Assembly: GCF_001305515.1 (NCBI RefSeq)
Contig: NZ_LJYW01000001.1
Location: 2,930,580-2,994,579 of the forward strand
Length of the DNA stretch: 64,000 nt
Origin: Prosthecodimorpha hirschii
GTDB taxonomy: Bacteria; Pseudomonadota; Alphaproteobacteria; Rhizobiales; Ancalomicrobiaceae
Reading direction: 5' to 3'
The translations under genes and the position numbers were made by a program. Shown here piece by piece: positions 1 through 10,803 of the stretch. How positions within the stretch are numbered: the stretch's first letter is position 1; every line of letters starts with the position of its first letter. Below the pieces are notes generated by a model, which had not been told where the DNA came from, ran no database searches, and saw nothing but the letters and a program-made list of their open reading frames with translations.

Positions 1-219
1 AACTAGCTAATCCGACGCGGGCACATCCTTTGGCGATAAATCTTTCTCCCGAAGGACACATACGGTATTAGCTCAGCTTTCGCCGAGTTGTTCCGTACCA
101 AAGGGTAGTTTCCCACGCGTTACTCACCCGTCTGCCGCTCCTCTTGCGAGGCGCTCGACTTGCATGTGTTAGGCCTGCCGCCAGCGTTCGTTCTGAGCCA
201 GGATCAAACTCTCAGGTTT
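1..219 (-). rRNA. rrs: 16S ribosomal RNA, 5' end (partial)
   Basis: The minus strand carries the universal 27F primer site (AGAGTTTGATCCTGGCTCAG) with its 5' end at position 212. By the E. coli model the mature 5' end lies about seven bases before it, near 219. The V1-V2 region follows and runs off the window at position 1, so only about 219 bases are present. The block GAACGCTGGCGGCAGGCCTA is typical of Alphaproteobacteria. It is transcribed away from the M23 peptidase gene. The order-level assignment also rests on gene neighbourhoods elsewhere in the window. Confidence 0.97.
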
Positions 220-1015
220 CATCAAGATTTGATCACGGCTTATTGGTCGCACATCGACGAGGTCCCAAACCTTTCTCAAGGTCTAGGTGCCAGGCCCCGA
301 AGGGCCCGACCATCAACGTGTACCGCCGTAGTCTCATCACAAGATGCCTTCTCAGGCATCCCCGCAAGGACCACGCCGTCCACGTTTCTCTTTCTTCGAT
401 CCATCTTGTCAATGAACACGACTAAAGCACACAAGGCTCAGTCGTTGCCGGGACTTGATCCCGACTCACGCCCGTCCGGCGAACCCGTCGCGGGACCAGG
501 CCTCCATCGTCCTTCCGGACGATCCCCTCAGGGCGTCACCCTCACGGGCAACCAGAGGCGCAATATCGTCCCCGTCTCTCTCGGGGCTGACCGCTTCCAC
601 ATTGACTGAGATCGCTCTCGCCTTGCGAAGCCCGTTCCCAACCGGTCTTTCCAGACCGCCAGGACCGTCACCAGGGCGAAGCCCGCTGCCGTGTGCAGCG
701 CCGCCGCCCTCGTTGGTGAGCCGGGTTCTAAGCCCATCACCCCGGGGTGTCAACAGCCGGCTTTCGATTTTCTTCGATTTTCCGATCCGCCTCCGCAAAA
801 CCGCGGAAAACGAAGGATCGGACGCCTGTGGATAACCGTCCGGCCGACTTTCCGGCGTGCCGCTTCCGACTTTTGCCCCATTCGCAGCCGATGACATCGG
901 CCGAACCGGCCGTTCCCGCGACTTCGTTGACGGATTCGGCCCGAAGGTGCACTTTGACGCCCACTGTCGCGCGCTCGTCGCGGGCGGGGCCAACCGGAAT
1001 CGGCCGACGGAGACG
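220..1015. other. rRNA leader and divergent intergenic region
   Basis: No convincing protein gene lies here. The open frames have no recognisable domain and overlap one another on both strands. 220-720 should be the transcribed rRNA leader with the processing stem that pairs around 16S. A sequence resembling boxA (TGCTTTAGTC, minus strand, near 424-433) is present but weak. 754-1015 should hold the promoter of the M23 peptidase gene, which I could not locate with confidence. Confidence 0.5.
725..753 (-). promoter_or_regulatory. Probable rrn operon promoter
   Basis: On the minus strand there is a perfect -35 box TTGACA (748-753), exactly 17 bases, then TAGAAC (725-730) as -10. It points at the 16S gene and would give a leader of roughly 500 bases, a usual length for rRNA operons. 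No second match as good lies between it and the 16S gene. The call rests on the hexamers, the spacing and the position. Confidence 0.7.
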
Positions 1016-2998
1016 ATGCACAGCCACCGGTCCATGACGGACGACGAAATCGACCTCGGCACGGAGCCTGCGCTGCGTGCCGACGGTAGCGGCACGCCGT
1101 TCGATCGTCGCAAGGTCTCGCTGCGCTGGCTGACCGGCACCGTGCTGACCGGCATGACGTCCGCCTTCCTAATGGGCGGCGCCCTGATCGTCGCGCTCGA
1201 CGGCCAGCACAGCCTTGCCGCCAATCCGATCGACCAGCTGCCGTCGAGCACCGAGGCAGCGGCCGACCGCATGGTCGGCGTCCGGCGCGAAGGCGTCCTG
1301 GTCAAGGGCGACCGGCTCAAGGTGGCGTCCGACCAGTTCGCGGCGCGTCAGGTGCTCAACCTGTCGACCATGACGCGCGTCGGCGACAAGGATCTGATCC
1401 GCGTGCGCCCGTTCGTGCGCGTGTCCGCGTCTTTGACGCTGAAGCGTTCCGAGGCGCGGGCCAACATTCCCGCCTACAATCCGCTGAAGGTCTTCGCCGA
1501 CACCGACATTCTGTCCGGCAAGGCCTCCGGTGCGCGCAACCCGGCCTTCTACGACGCCAAGGTCGAGGGCGAGGTGGCGCTGCGGACCCGCGACTTCCCG
1601 GCTGATTCGACCCTGTTCGACCCCGACGTGACCATGACCTCCATGGAGGTCGAGCGGATCGTGCGCGATCAGGCCCGCTTCCTGTCCGACGGCAGCGTGC
1701 AGACCGCGGCCCTGCCGATGGTGTCCGATTCCGAGCGGATCGAGGCGAGCTTCGGCAGCCCGGGCCTGGCGTCGGCCATGGCGCTGCGCATCACGCCCGA
1801 GAACGTCTCCTTCTTCGCCAAGTCGGAGGCCGAGCGCGGCGGCGCCGCGACCGGCAACGGCCTCGACGAAAAGCTGGTGCCGATCGCCAATGCCGATGCG
1901 CTGAAATCGGTGCTGAAGGAGAACCAGGCCGACGACAAGCTGACCGCCGAGATCCTGAAGGCGCTGACCCAGACCTTCCAGCTGAAGAACCTGGACGGCA
2001 ACAGCCGCCTCCGGCTCGGCCTCGCCAAGATCGACCAGACCAACAAGCTGAAGCCGGTCCGCGTCTCGATCTACAATCAGGCGACCCATATCGTCACCGT
2101 CGCCCTGTCCGACGAAGGCGGCTTCGTCACCGCCCAGGAACCGGACGTGAACGAGAACGCGGTCGAGGAGGAGGAGGAAACCGTCGCCTCCGGCAGCGTG
2201 CCGAGCCTCTACGAAAGCCTCTACCAGACCGCGCTCGACAATCAGATCCCGCCGGCCAGCATCAAGGATCTGGTCAATATCTTCAGCTACGATGTCGACT
2301 TCAACGCCCGCGTCAAGCAGGGCGACAGCATGGAAGTCTTCTATTCGCTCGAAGACGAAAACGATCCGAAGTCGGTCCGCGAGATTCTGTACTGCTCGAT
2401 CAGCATCAACGGCCAGTGGAAGCGTTTCTACCGCTACCGCTCGCCGGATGACGGCACGGTCGACTACTATGACGAGACCGGCAAGAGCGCGAAGAAGTTC
2501 CTGATGCGCAAGCCGATGGATGGCGGCGTGTTCCGGTCCGGCTTCGGCGGTCGCCGGCATCCGATCCTCGGCTACTACCGCATGCATACCGGCGTCGACT
2601 GGGCCGCCTCGACCGGAACGCCGATCCTGGCCTCGGGCAACGGCGTCGTCGAGGAGGCGGGCTGGAAGGGCGGTTACGGCCGCTTCGTCAAGCTCAGCCA
2701 CAACAACGGCTACGGCACCGGCTACGGCCACATGTCGGGCTTCGCCAAGGGCATCGAGAAGGGCTCGCGGGTGCGCCAGGGCCAGGTGATCGGCTATGTC
2801 GGCTCGACCGGCATGTCGACCGGCCCGCATCTGCACTACGAGGTCTATATCAACCAGGTCGCCGTCGACCCGATGCGCGTGCGCCTGCCGCGCGGCAAGG
2901 AACTGTCCGGCACGATGCTGGCCGAGTTCCGCCGCGAGCGCGAGCATGTCGACCAGCTGATGAACCGCTCGGCCTCGAAGGTCGCCCAGTCGAACTGA
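1016..2998 (+). CDS. M23 family metallopeptidase, membrane anchored
   Basis: Cell-wall endopeptidase of the MepM/NlpD type, expected to cleave peptidoglycan cross-links in the periplasm. From the start chosen here (660 aa) there is a cytoplasmic N-terminus, one membrane segment at about residues 36-60, a long middle region with an acidic stretch, and a C-terminal lysostaphin-type M23 domain. The zinc and catalytic residues are visible: H524-x3-D528 (HTGVD), the GHMS motif, and H605-L-H607 (PHLHYE). I chose ATG 1016 because GGAGACG precedes it; ATG 1034 has no Shine-Dalgarno. The frame is open further upstream, but that part overlaps the likely promoter region. It is divergent from the rRNA operon and stands alone. 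Confidence 0.93.
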   Translation: MHSHRSMTDDEIDLGTEPALRADGSGTPFDRRKVSLRWLTGTVLTGMTSAFLMGGALIVALDGQHSLAANPIDQLPSSTEAAADRMVGVRREGVLVKGDRLKVASDQFAARQVLNLSTMTRVGDKDLIRVRPFVRVSASLTLKRSEARANIPAYNPLKVFADTDILSGKASGARNPAFYDAKVEGEVALRTRDFPADSTLFDPDVTMTSMEVERIVRDQARFLSDGSVQTAALPMVSDSERIEASFGSPGLASAMALRITPENVSFFAKSEAERGGAATGNGLDEKLVPIANADALKSVLKENQADDKLTAEILKALTQTFQLKNLDGNSRLRLGLAKIDQTNKLKPVRVSIYNQATHIVTVALSDEGGFVTAQEPDVNENAVEEEEETVASGSVPSLYESLYQTALDNQIPPASIKDLVNIFSYDVDFNARVKQGDSMEVFYSLEDENDPKSVREILYCSISINGQWKRFYRYRSPDDGTVDYYDETGKSAKKFLMRKPMDGGVFRSGFGGRRHPILGYYRMHTGVDWAASTGTPILASGNGVVEEAGWKGGYGRFVKLSHNNGYGTGYGHMSGFAKGIEKGSRVRQGQVIGYVGSTGMSTGPHLHYEVYINQVAVDPMRVRLPRGKELSGTMLAEFRREREHVDQLMNRSASKVAQSN

Positions 2999-3112
2999 CC
3001 GGCTGGGGAGTGGTTTCGTTGCGTCGGAGCGGGACCGGCGGTTCCGCGTTCGCTTTCCGACCGTCCCCCTTGTATCTGTCGCCTGTTCCCCGGGGTGGCG
3101 CTTGAGGAGATT

Positions 3113-3144
3113 GCGCGAGGATCGGTTGCAACCGATCCTCGCGC
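3113..3144. repeat. Perfect 32-base palindrome
   Basis: A fully self-complementary 32-base sequence with arms GCGCGAGGATCGGTTG and its exact reverse complement, with no loop. It lies 115 bases after the M23 stop and about 100 bases before the IS110-type remnant. There is no T-run, so it is not a typical intrinsic terminator. It could be an insertion-element end, a target site or a protein-binding palindrome. Confidence 0.85.
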
Positions 3145-3240
3145 GCGGCGTCCGGCTCCCGATACCCCTCAGGCTGCAACCGTGGATGAGCACAGGGACC
3201 GGCGCCATCGTCACGCACGACCGTACAGTCGCAGGATCGC

Positions 3241-3638
3241 GACGACGACCCCCTGTGGAGCACGCTCGGCCAGGCCTTCCGGACCATCAAGGGCGTCGCC
3301 GATCGCACCGTCGCCGTCCTCGCCGCCCTCCTGAGATCGGCACCCTCGACAACAAGGCCATATCCAAGCTGGTCGGCCTCGCACCCCTCGCCGACGACAG
3401 CGGACGACGCACCGGCCGGCGCCTCGTCCGCGGCGGCCGCAGGGACGTCCGTGACATCCTCTTCGTCGTCGCCGAGATCGTCCGACGCTTCAACGACGAC
3501 TTCCGAGACTTCGCCAAAAGGTTGAAGGAAGCCGGCAAGCCCCCGAAGGTCATCCGCGTCGCCCTCGCCCACAAACTCCTCATCAGACTCAACGCAAAAG
3601 CACGCCAGGCGCGCACAGGCCTCGCTATGCCTACTTGA
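3241..3638 (+). pseudogene. IS110-family transposase remnant (C-terminal part)
   Basis: The C-terminal Transposase_20 part of an IS110-type enzyme is recognisable: GTLDNK, LVGLAPLADDSG, then GGRRDVRD, FAKRLKEAGKPPKVIRVALAHKLL and LNA. The preceding segment, starting DDDPLWSTLGQAFRTIKGVA, is in a different frame. The frame changes near 3333, where the family has a continuous leucine-proline-glutamate stretch (observed ctcctgagatc). The N-terminal DEDD catalytic domain is absent. It is therefore a decayed, truncated copy that cannot transpose. No terminal repeats are expected for IS110, and none were seen apart from the nearby palindrome. Confidence 0.8.
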
Positions 3639-3813
3639 CCCCAGACACAGTCGCTCATCCGCCCCGGCGGCTCCTTCGCCTTCGCCCCCCCAAGGGGGGA
3701 GAAGGGTAACCCGTTGATGGGTCTCGGCTAACGGCGAAAGGGCCCAGCGTTGCGCATGAGCTTCGGCCGCCGTGCGATGGGCCGGGATGGGCTCCGGCAC
3801 CCGGTGAACGCGC

Positions 3814-4446
3814 TCAGAAGCCGCTGTAGCGGCCGGGGCGGTGGTTGATGGCGAGGACGAGGTTGAGGGCGACGACGCCCAGGATCGACAGGGCGATCCG
3901 CATCGGATCGAGCACCCAGAGGGCGGCGGCGACGACGACGGCGTCGAGCGCCATCTGCACCGTGCCGGCGCGCCAGCCGCGTGTTTCCTGCAGCCAGAGC
4001 GCCATGACGCCGAACCCGCCGAGGCTGGCCTTGTGGCGGAACAGCACCAGCATGCCGACGCCGATCTGCAGGCCGCCCATCACGGCGGCATAGACCGGGT
4101 CGACCGCGCTGATCGTGACCACGCGCGGCAACAGCGCCGTCTCCACGGAGAGGATCGCCACCGCCAGGAAGGTCCGGAGCGTGAAGGTGCGTCCGAGCGC
4201 CATCCAGGCGAAGACGTAGAAGGGCAGATTGGCGACGAAGAACACCGCCGAGAGCGGCAACCCTGTTGCATAGTGGATCAGGAAGGCGACGCCGGCGGTG
4301 CCGCCGGTGGCAAGGCCCGCCAGCTTGAACATGTGAAAACCGAGCGCGACCAGCAGCGTGCCGGTCGCCAGCGCGAAGGCGTCCTCGACGAGCCCGTGAC
4401 GGCGCGGGTCGGTGTCGGCATGCGGGAGACGGTCGGCCAGGGACAT
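3814..4446 (-). CDS. YitT family membrane protein
   Basis: Integral membrane protein of the YitT/DUF161 class, 210 aa from the ATG at 4446. About five or six hydrophobic segments are visible, including LATGTLLVALGFHMFKLAGL, the glycine-rich TGGTAG motif after the first segment, and AVMGGLQIGVGMLVLF. These match the usual YitT layout and length. The biochemical function of the family is not established; a transport role is often assumed. A longer frame exists to 4659 but its first 71 residues are polar and unlike the family, so the MSLADRL start is preferred. It lies downstream of the PcfJ-like gene on the same strand, separated by a large hairpin. Confidence 0.8.
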   Translation of the reverse strand: MSLADRLPHADTDPRRHGLVEDAFALATGTLLVALGFHMFKLAGLATGGTAGVAFLIHYATGLPLSAVFFVANLPFYVFAWMALGRTFTLRTFLAVAILSVETALLPRVVTISAVDPVYAAVMGGLQIGVGMLVLFRHKASLGGFGVMALWLQETRGWRAGTVQMALDAVVVAAALWVLDPMRIALSILGVVALNLVLAINHRPGRYSGF

Positions 4447-4719
4447 GGGGATGCCTTGCGGGATCGGCGGATGGGGCGCCGGCGACGGCGTCGATGCGTC
4501 GCCCCCCGGCGCAGGCTCCATGATGTCGCAGCTTATTGTGCAGCGCAACAACGGCATGAAGGCCGAGCCGCGCGTCCAGCGCGACCCGGCGACGCGAAAG
4601 GTCAGAGCATCAGCCGGCCTGAACGGATCGGTTGAGGCTCTGCATTGCTTTGTTTGCAAAGGCTTTCTCCGATCAGAGCGGGGCGCTCCGATCGGACCTT
4701 GCGTTAGTGGTCAAAGAGT

Positions 4720-4774
4720 TAGTGGTTTGGATTCACGAGACGGATGGGTACCATCCGTCTCGATCAAACCACTA
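4720..4774. repeat. Long two-part hairpin overlapping a stop codon
   Basis: Outer arms of 10 bases (4720-4729 and 4765-4774, TAGTGGTTTG and its complement) enclose inner arms of 12 bases (4736-4747 and 4751-4762, CGAGACGGATGG and its complement) with a GTA loop. The last three bases are the TAG stop codon of the PcfJ-like gene. No T-run follows on either strand, so it resembles a REP-type extragenic palindrome more than a terminator. GTTAGTGG occurs twice at its left edge. The rest of 4447-4719 shows nothing recognisable. Confidence 0.8.
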
Positions 4775-5986
4775 GAAGCCGAAGGGACGCTCGTCCGGGG
4801 ATAGGGGCAGCCATGCCGGCAAGCGGCGCCTTTCAAGCCAGTAGGGGCGCCAAAGCGCGCGCCAGATCCTGGGCCGCCCGGCGTCAACCTCCGGGCTCAG
4901 CTTTCCCCAGGTATCCCTTCGGATTTGCTGAAAGCCTTCGAACCAGCCATGGACCGCCGCCAACACCTCCGGCTCGGGGCGGCGGTTGGATTTCGCCTTG
5001 ACCTGATCGATGATCACGAAGGGATGGAGCGGCGTGATCTTGAAGCCGATCGTTGCCAGGCGCTCGCCGTTCCTCTGGACGCTCCAGACCCGATAGCGGC
5101 CGCCCGTGACGCGGCCGGCGAAATCCCGCACGCAGTTGTCCATGGCCGAGGCCTCCTCGATGATCGCCGCGGCGCTGAGGAGCGGGACGAATTTGAAATC
5201 GCCGACAGTGGCTGGCTGGAGCCAGGGGTCCTCCACCGGAATGGCCCCGAGATGAACCTTGGTCATGACCGTCCTTCGGAACGAACGCGCAGCAGTCACG
5301 GCCGCGTCCCAGCCGATCGTCGGCCCCCAGCGCCGATCGACGCACAGCCCGGCCTCGCTCTCCGGCCGCTGCGAGAAGAAGTGCCAAAGGGCCAGATAGG
5401 CGATGTCGTGGTCCTCGATCGGCGCGCCGGTCGGCGCCTCGCGGGCGCACCAGACGACGAAATCCGGCTCGCCCCAGCGCGCCGCCTCGGCGACCGCCTC
5501 GAACCATTGCGTCGCCGATTTGGCACGGCGCGGCAGGTGGTTGACGAGCTGACGGCGGAACAGGAGACCGTCCGGCAGGGCCGGCAGCGGCGCGCGCAAC
5601 AGCGCGGGCTGCAGCGGGCGCAGCCACATCGGCACGCCGAGGTCCGCGGCGATGGCGGCGAGCGGGGCTCCGGCCAGCACCTTGTCGAGGGCCGGCCGGA
5701 CATCGAGGCCGCGGCGCGGATGGGCCAGTGCGAACAGCAGTGCCGGGAAGCTGACCGCCAGATCGGCGATGCGGCCGTGCGCGGCGGCGAGCTGCCGGAT
5801 CGCCGGCTGCCAACGGGTCTCGAACAAGCGGATGCGCCGCTCTGCAGCGGTCGCGGCTGTCGCCGCCGTCGCCGCCCGGGCGGGCGGGCCGGCACGAACG
5901 GGACGGTCACGGGGTTCTGCAGCTTGGTTCAGGCATGCGGGGTCGACCGGGCCCGAGGCCACGGCCGGAAGACGATCAAGGATCAT
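4772..5986 (-). CDS. PcfJ-like domain protein
   Basis: 404 aa. The C-terminal third fits the PcfJ-like domain: an Ile-Glu-Glu-x-x-Ala-Met-Asp-Asn-Cys-Val segment, then a variable loop, GRYRVWSVQRNGERLATIGF, and a basic IDQVKAKSNR stretch. PcfJ-like proteins are known from conjugative plasmids and phage-like elements, where their role is unclear. Here the gene is chromosomal with no conjugation genes around it. The N-terminal half is rich in alanine and arginine and has no recognised domain. The ATG at 5986 lacks a strong Shine-Dalgarno and the true start could be further in. The stop codon is part of a long hairpin. Confidence 0.65.
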   Translation of the reverse strand: MILDRLPAVASGPVDPACLNQAAEPRDRPVRAGPPARAATAATAATAAERRIRLFETRWQPAIRQLAAAHGRIADLAVSFPALLFALAHPRRGLDVRPALDKVLAGAPLAAIAADLGVPMWLRPLQPALLRAPLPALPDGLLFRRQLVNHLPRRAKSATQWFEAVAEAARWGEPDFVVWCAREAPTGAPIEDHDIAYLALWHFFSQRPESEAGLCVDRRWGPTIGWDAAVTAARSFRRTVMTKVHLGAIPVEDPWLQPATVGDFKFVPLLSAAAIIEEASAMDNCVRDFAGRVTGGRYRVWSVQRNGERLATIGFKITPLHPFVIIDQVKAKSNRRPEPEVLAAVHGWFEGFQQIRRDTWGKLSPEVDAGRPRIWRALWRPYWLERRRLPAWLPLSPDERPFGF

Positions 5987-6184
5987 GGGTCACGCGTGCG
6001 AATTTGCGCCGGAAGGCGCAGACGACAAGGCCGGATGGATCGGCGAGACCGGTGCGCTCTTCAGAGGCGGCCGGTGCCGGGGCAGTCGCGACGTACAGAC
6101 ATGATCGCCTCCCGAGCCTGCGTGACGTATCCGCGTCCCATACAACGAAAGGGCGCAGGGCTCAAGCCGGATGCGGACGCGAAA

Positions 6185-6212
6185 AGGCCCGGCAGGTGTC
6201 CCCGCCGGGCCT
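6185..6212 (-). terminator. Intrinsic terminator of clpB
   Basis: Perfect 9-base stem (AGGCCCGGC at 6185-6193, complement at 6204-6212) with a 10-base loop. On the minus strand it is followed by TTTT. It lies about 30 bases beyond the clpB stop codon, in the right orientation. Confidence 0.85.
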
Positions 6213-6240
6213 CAAACATCCTTCGCAGACGCCCGATGAT

Positions 6241-8835
<2,595 letters not shown>

Positions 8836-9167
8836 GCCTGACCCCCTCTTCGCCCGCGAGGACCGTCCGAAGCCCGGTGCCCCGCGTCACGGGTGACTGG
8901 ATTGGCCACGAGAATGCGCCATCGGGGCCGCATCGCCGTGACCGTCGGACCGGATATAGGGAGCCGCCCGGGCGCCCGGAAGGGGTTGCCGGATCAGGAG
9001 CTTTACGATGGCGGCCGCACGCCGCCCCGGGGGCGGACTTTCGGGCAGGCGTGGGGGCCGGCGCGGGCAGCGAACGACGGTCGCCGATGCCCTGATGCTT
9101 GACAAAAGCAATCATATCGACAGGATCGATGCGAGGACCGAACCGCCCGAGCAGGAGCCCGCCACCG
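8836..9167. other. Divergent intergenic region clpB / MarR-GNAT
   Basis: 332 bases that must contain the promoters of both flanking genes. The only clear element is TTGACA at 9099-9104 on the plus strand, about 65 bases before the MarR-GNAT start. No good -10 hexamer lies at 16-18 bases from it. The short open frames here overlap one another and have no recognisable domain. Confidence 0.4.
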
Positions 9168-10097
9168 ATGACCGCGCCCGTCGCGCCTGAGCAGATCGAA
9201 GCCTTTCGCCGCTTCTCCCGCTTCTATACCGCCCGCATCGGCGCCTTGTCGGAGGGGCTGCACGGCAGTCCGCTATCCCTGCCGGAAGCGCGGGTCTTCT
9301 ACGAAATCGGCGTCGCCGGCACGACCACGGCCGGCCCGATCGCCGAGGCGCTCGGTCTCGACGCCGGCTATCTGAGCCGGCTGCTCAAGGGGTTGGAAGA
9401 GCGCGGCTTCGTCGAGCGCCGGCCGGATCCGGCCGACGGGCGCCGGCAGATCCTCGCCCACAAGCCGTCCGCACAGCCGGTCTTCGACGCCATCCAGGCG
9501 GCGGCGCGCCGCGAGATCGGCGAAATGCTGGACGGCCTCGGAACCGGCGAACGCGACGACCTGGTCGCCGCGATGGGGCGGGTCGAAGCCTTGCTGGCGC
9601 CGACGCGACCGGAACCGCAGATCACGCTGCGCCCGCACCGGGCCGGCGACATGGGCTGGATCCTGCAAGCCCATGGCGAGATCTACACCCGCGACTACGG
9701 CTGGACGCCGCTGTTCGAGGCGCTGGTCGCCGAGATCCTGGCGAAGTTCCTGCGCGATTTCGATCCGGCCTCCGAGCATTGCTGGATCGCCGAGATGGAC
9801 GGCCGCCGCGTCGGCTCGGTGTTCATCGTGCGGGCCGATGCCGAAACCGCCAAGCTGCGCCTGCTGCTGGTCCACCCGGAAGCCCGCGGGCACGGCCTCG
9901 GCCGCCGGCTGGTCGACGAGGCGATCGCCTTCTCGCGCGCCCGCGGCTACCGGCGCCTGATCCTGTGGACCAACGACCCGCTGGTCGCCGCCCGCCACAT
10001 CTACGAGAAGGCCGGCTTCCGCCTGGTCGAAGAGAGCCGCCACGCCGATTTCGGCCCCGAAATGACCGGCCAGAACTGGGTGCTCGACCTCGCCTGA
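9168..10097 (+). CDS. MarR-type HTH / GNAT N-acetyltransferase fusion
   Basis: 309 aa with two domains. Residues about 1-145 are a MarR-type winged helix (GLDAGYLSRLLKGLEERGFV recognition region, then the RRPDPADGRRQ wing). Residues about 155-309 are a GNAT acetyltransferase with the acetyl-CoA loop in HPEARGHGLGRRLVDEA and the closing YEKAGF motif. Such fusions are common in Proteobacteria. They probably use a small-molecule or acetyl-CoA signal, but the substrate is unknown. ATG 9168 was chosen because AGGAG lies 10 bases before it and the MarR domain begins just after; the frame is open from 9099. It is divergent from clpB. Confidence 0.9.
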   Translation: MTAPVAPEQIEAFRRFSRFYTARIGALSEGLHGSPLSLPEARVFYEIGVAGTTTAGPIAEALGLDAGYLSRLLKGLEERGFVERRPDPADGRRQILAHKPSAQPVFDAIQAAARREIGEMLDGLGTGERDDLVAAMGRVEALLAPTRPEPQITLRPHRAGDMGWILQAHGEIYTRDYGWTPLFEALVAEILAKFLRDFDPASEHCWIAEMDGRRVGSVFIVRADAETAKLRLLLVHPEARGHGLGRRLVDEAIAFSRARGYRRLILWTNDPLVAARHIYEKAGFRLVEESRHADFGPEMTGQNWVLDLA

Positions 10098-10107
10098 CGC
10101 GAAGCGA

Positions 10108-10554
10108 TCAGGCGGCGTGGCCGACTTCGATCTTCAGGTCGGATTTCAGGGCCGCGAAGGCGGCGTCGAACTGATCCACGCGGGAGGCATGGTCGACCCG
10201 GAACAGCCGGTCGACCTGCTCGCGGTGCCAATCCAGGCGGCGCGCAAGCTCCGCCCGGCTGACGCCGGCATCGCGGCAGGCGCGGAACAGCAGCACCTTC
10301 ATCTCGGTCAGCAGCGGCAGGCGGACCGACGACACCTTGCGACCCGAGACGCCGCGATCGACCGAGCCGTCCGGCAGCGGCACCGCGTCCCAGCGGGCCA
10401 GCCGCGCGCCGATCGCCTCCTCGATGGCCTCTTGTGCATGACGCCACGCCTCCGTCTCGCTCTCGCCGAAGGTGGTGACTTCGGGCAGCAGCGGACAGGT
10501 CACCAGGAGGGTGCCGTTGTCGTCTGGCGTGAGTTCGATCGGATAGTCGAGCAT
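10108..10554 (-). CDS. hicB: HicB-type antitoxin
   Basis: 148 aa. The N-terminal half is a HicB fold (YPIELTPDDNGTLLVTCPLLP, TFGESETEAWRHAQEAI), which neutralises HicA. The C-terminal half is a DNA-binding helix-turn-helix (AGVSRAELARRLDWHREQVDRLF), so it should autoregulate the operon. It starts at ATG 10554, whose A is the last base of the hicA stop codon (TGATG), implying translational coupling. A GTG three bases earlier is also possible. The toxin gene comes first, which is the usual hicAB order. Confidence 0.93.
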   Translation of the reverse strand: MLDYPIELTPDDNGTLLVTCPLLPEVTTFGESETEAWRHAQEAIEEAIGARLARWDAVPLPDGSVDRGVSGRKVSSVRLPLLTEMKVLLFRACRDAGVSRAELARRLDWHREQVDRLFRVDHASRVDQFDAAFAALKSDLKIEVGHAA

Positions 10555-10742
10555 CACTTCAACCCCAAATCCTTCAGGATCTTGTTGACGAGCCCGGTGC
10601 CCAGCTCCTTGCCCCGGCTATGCATCGGCAACTGACTGACCCGGTCGCCCAGCCGGACGGTGACATGGCCCGCCCCGCCCTTGTGGGTCTCGAAAGTGCA
10701 TCCCCGCTGGGCGAGGAAGCGTCTGAGCTCGCTCGCATTCAT
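10554..10742 (-). CDS. hicA: HicA-type mRNA interferase toxin
   Basis: 62 aa, typical HicA size. It is expected to bind and cut RNA through a dsRBD-like fold. The family pattern is visible: LRRFLAQRGC, then THKGGAGHVTVR containing the likely catalytic His, then RGKELGTGLVNKILKDLGL. It overlaps hicB by one base (TGATG). The ATG lies only a few bases from the predicted transcription start, so the message may be nearly leaderless. Confidence 0.92.
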   Translation of the reverse strand: MNASELRRFLAQRGCTFETHKGGAGHVTVRLGDRVSQLPMHSRGKELGTGLVNKILKDLGLK

Positions 10743-10747
10743 GGGTC

Positions 10748-10777
10748 AGGCTAGTTGCAACCCGGCGGAAATGTCAA
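10748..10777 (-). promoter_or_regulatory. Probable hicAB promoter
   Basis: On the minus strand TTGACA (10772-10777) is followed after 18 bases by TAGCCT (10748-10753), then CAT of the hicA start within five bases. It is the only consensus-like -35 upstream of hicA. The position implies a very short or absent 5' leader. HicB would be expected to bind here, but no clear operator repeat was identified. Confidence 0.6.
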
Positions 10778-10803
10778 CACTTCTGTGGAGACGCTATCGA
10801 TCC

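Noticed and set aside
1169-3214. 681-codon open frame on the minus strand opposite the M23 peptidase
   Set aside because: It is a composition shadow of the plus-strand gene, which has clear M23 motifs; the minus product is His/Asp/Arg-rich with no domain.
3102-3240. Extension of the IS110 frame upstream as a new gene start
   Set aside because: The first part of this frame contains the palindrome and bears no resemblance to a transposase; homology begins at about 3241 in a different frame.
9099-9127. Promoter from TTGACA before the MarR-GNAT gene
   Set aside because: No acceptable -10 hexamer at 16-18 bases; kept only as a remark.
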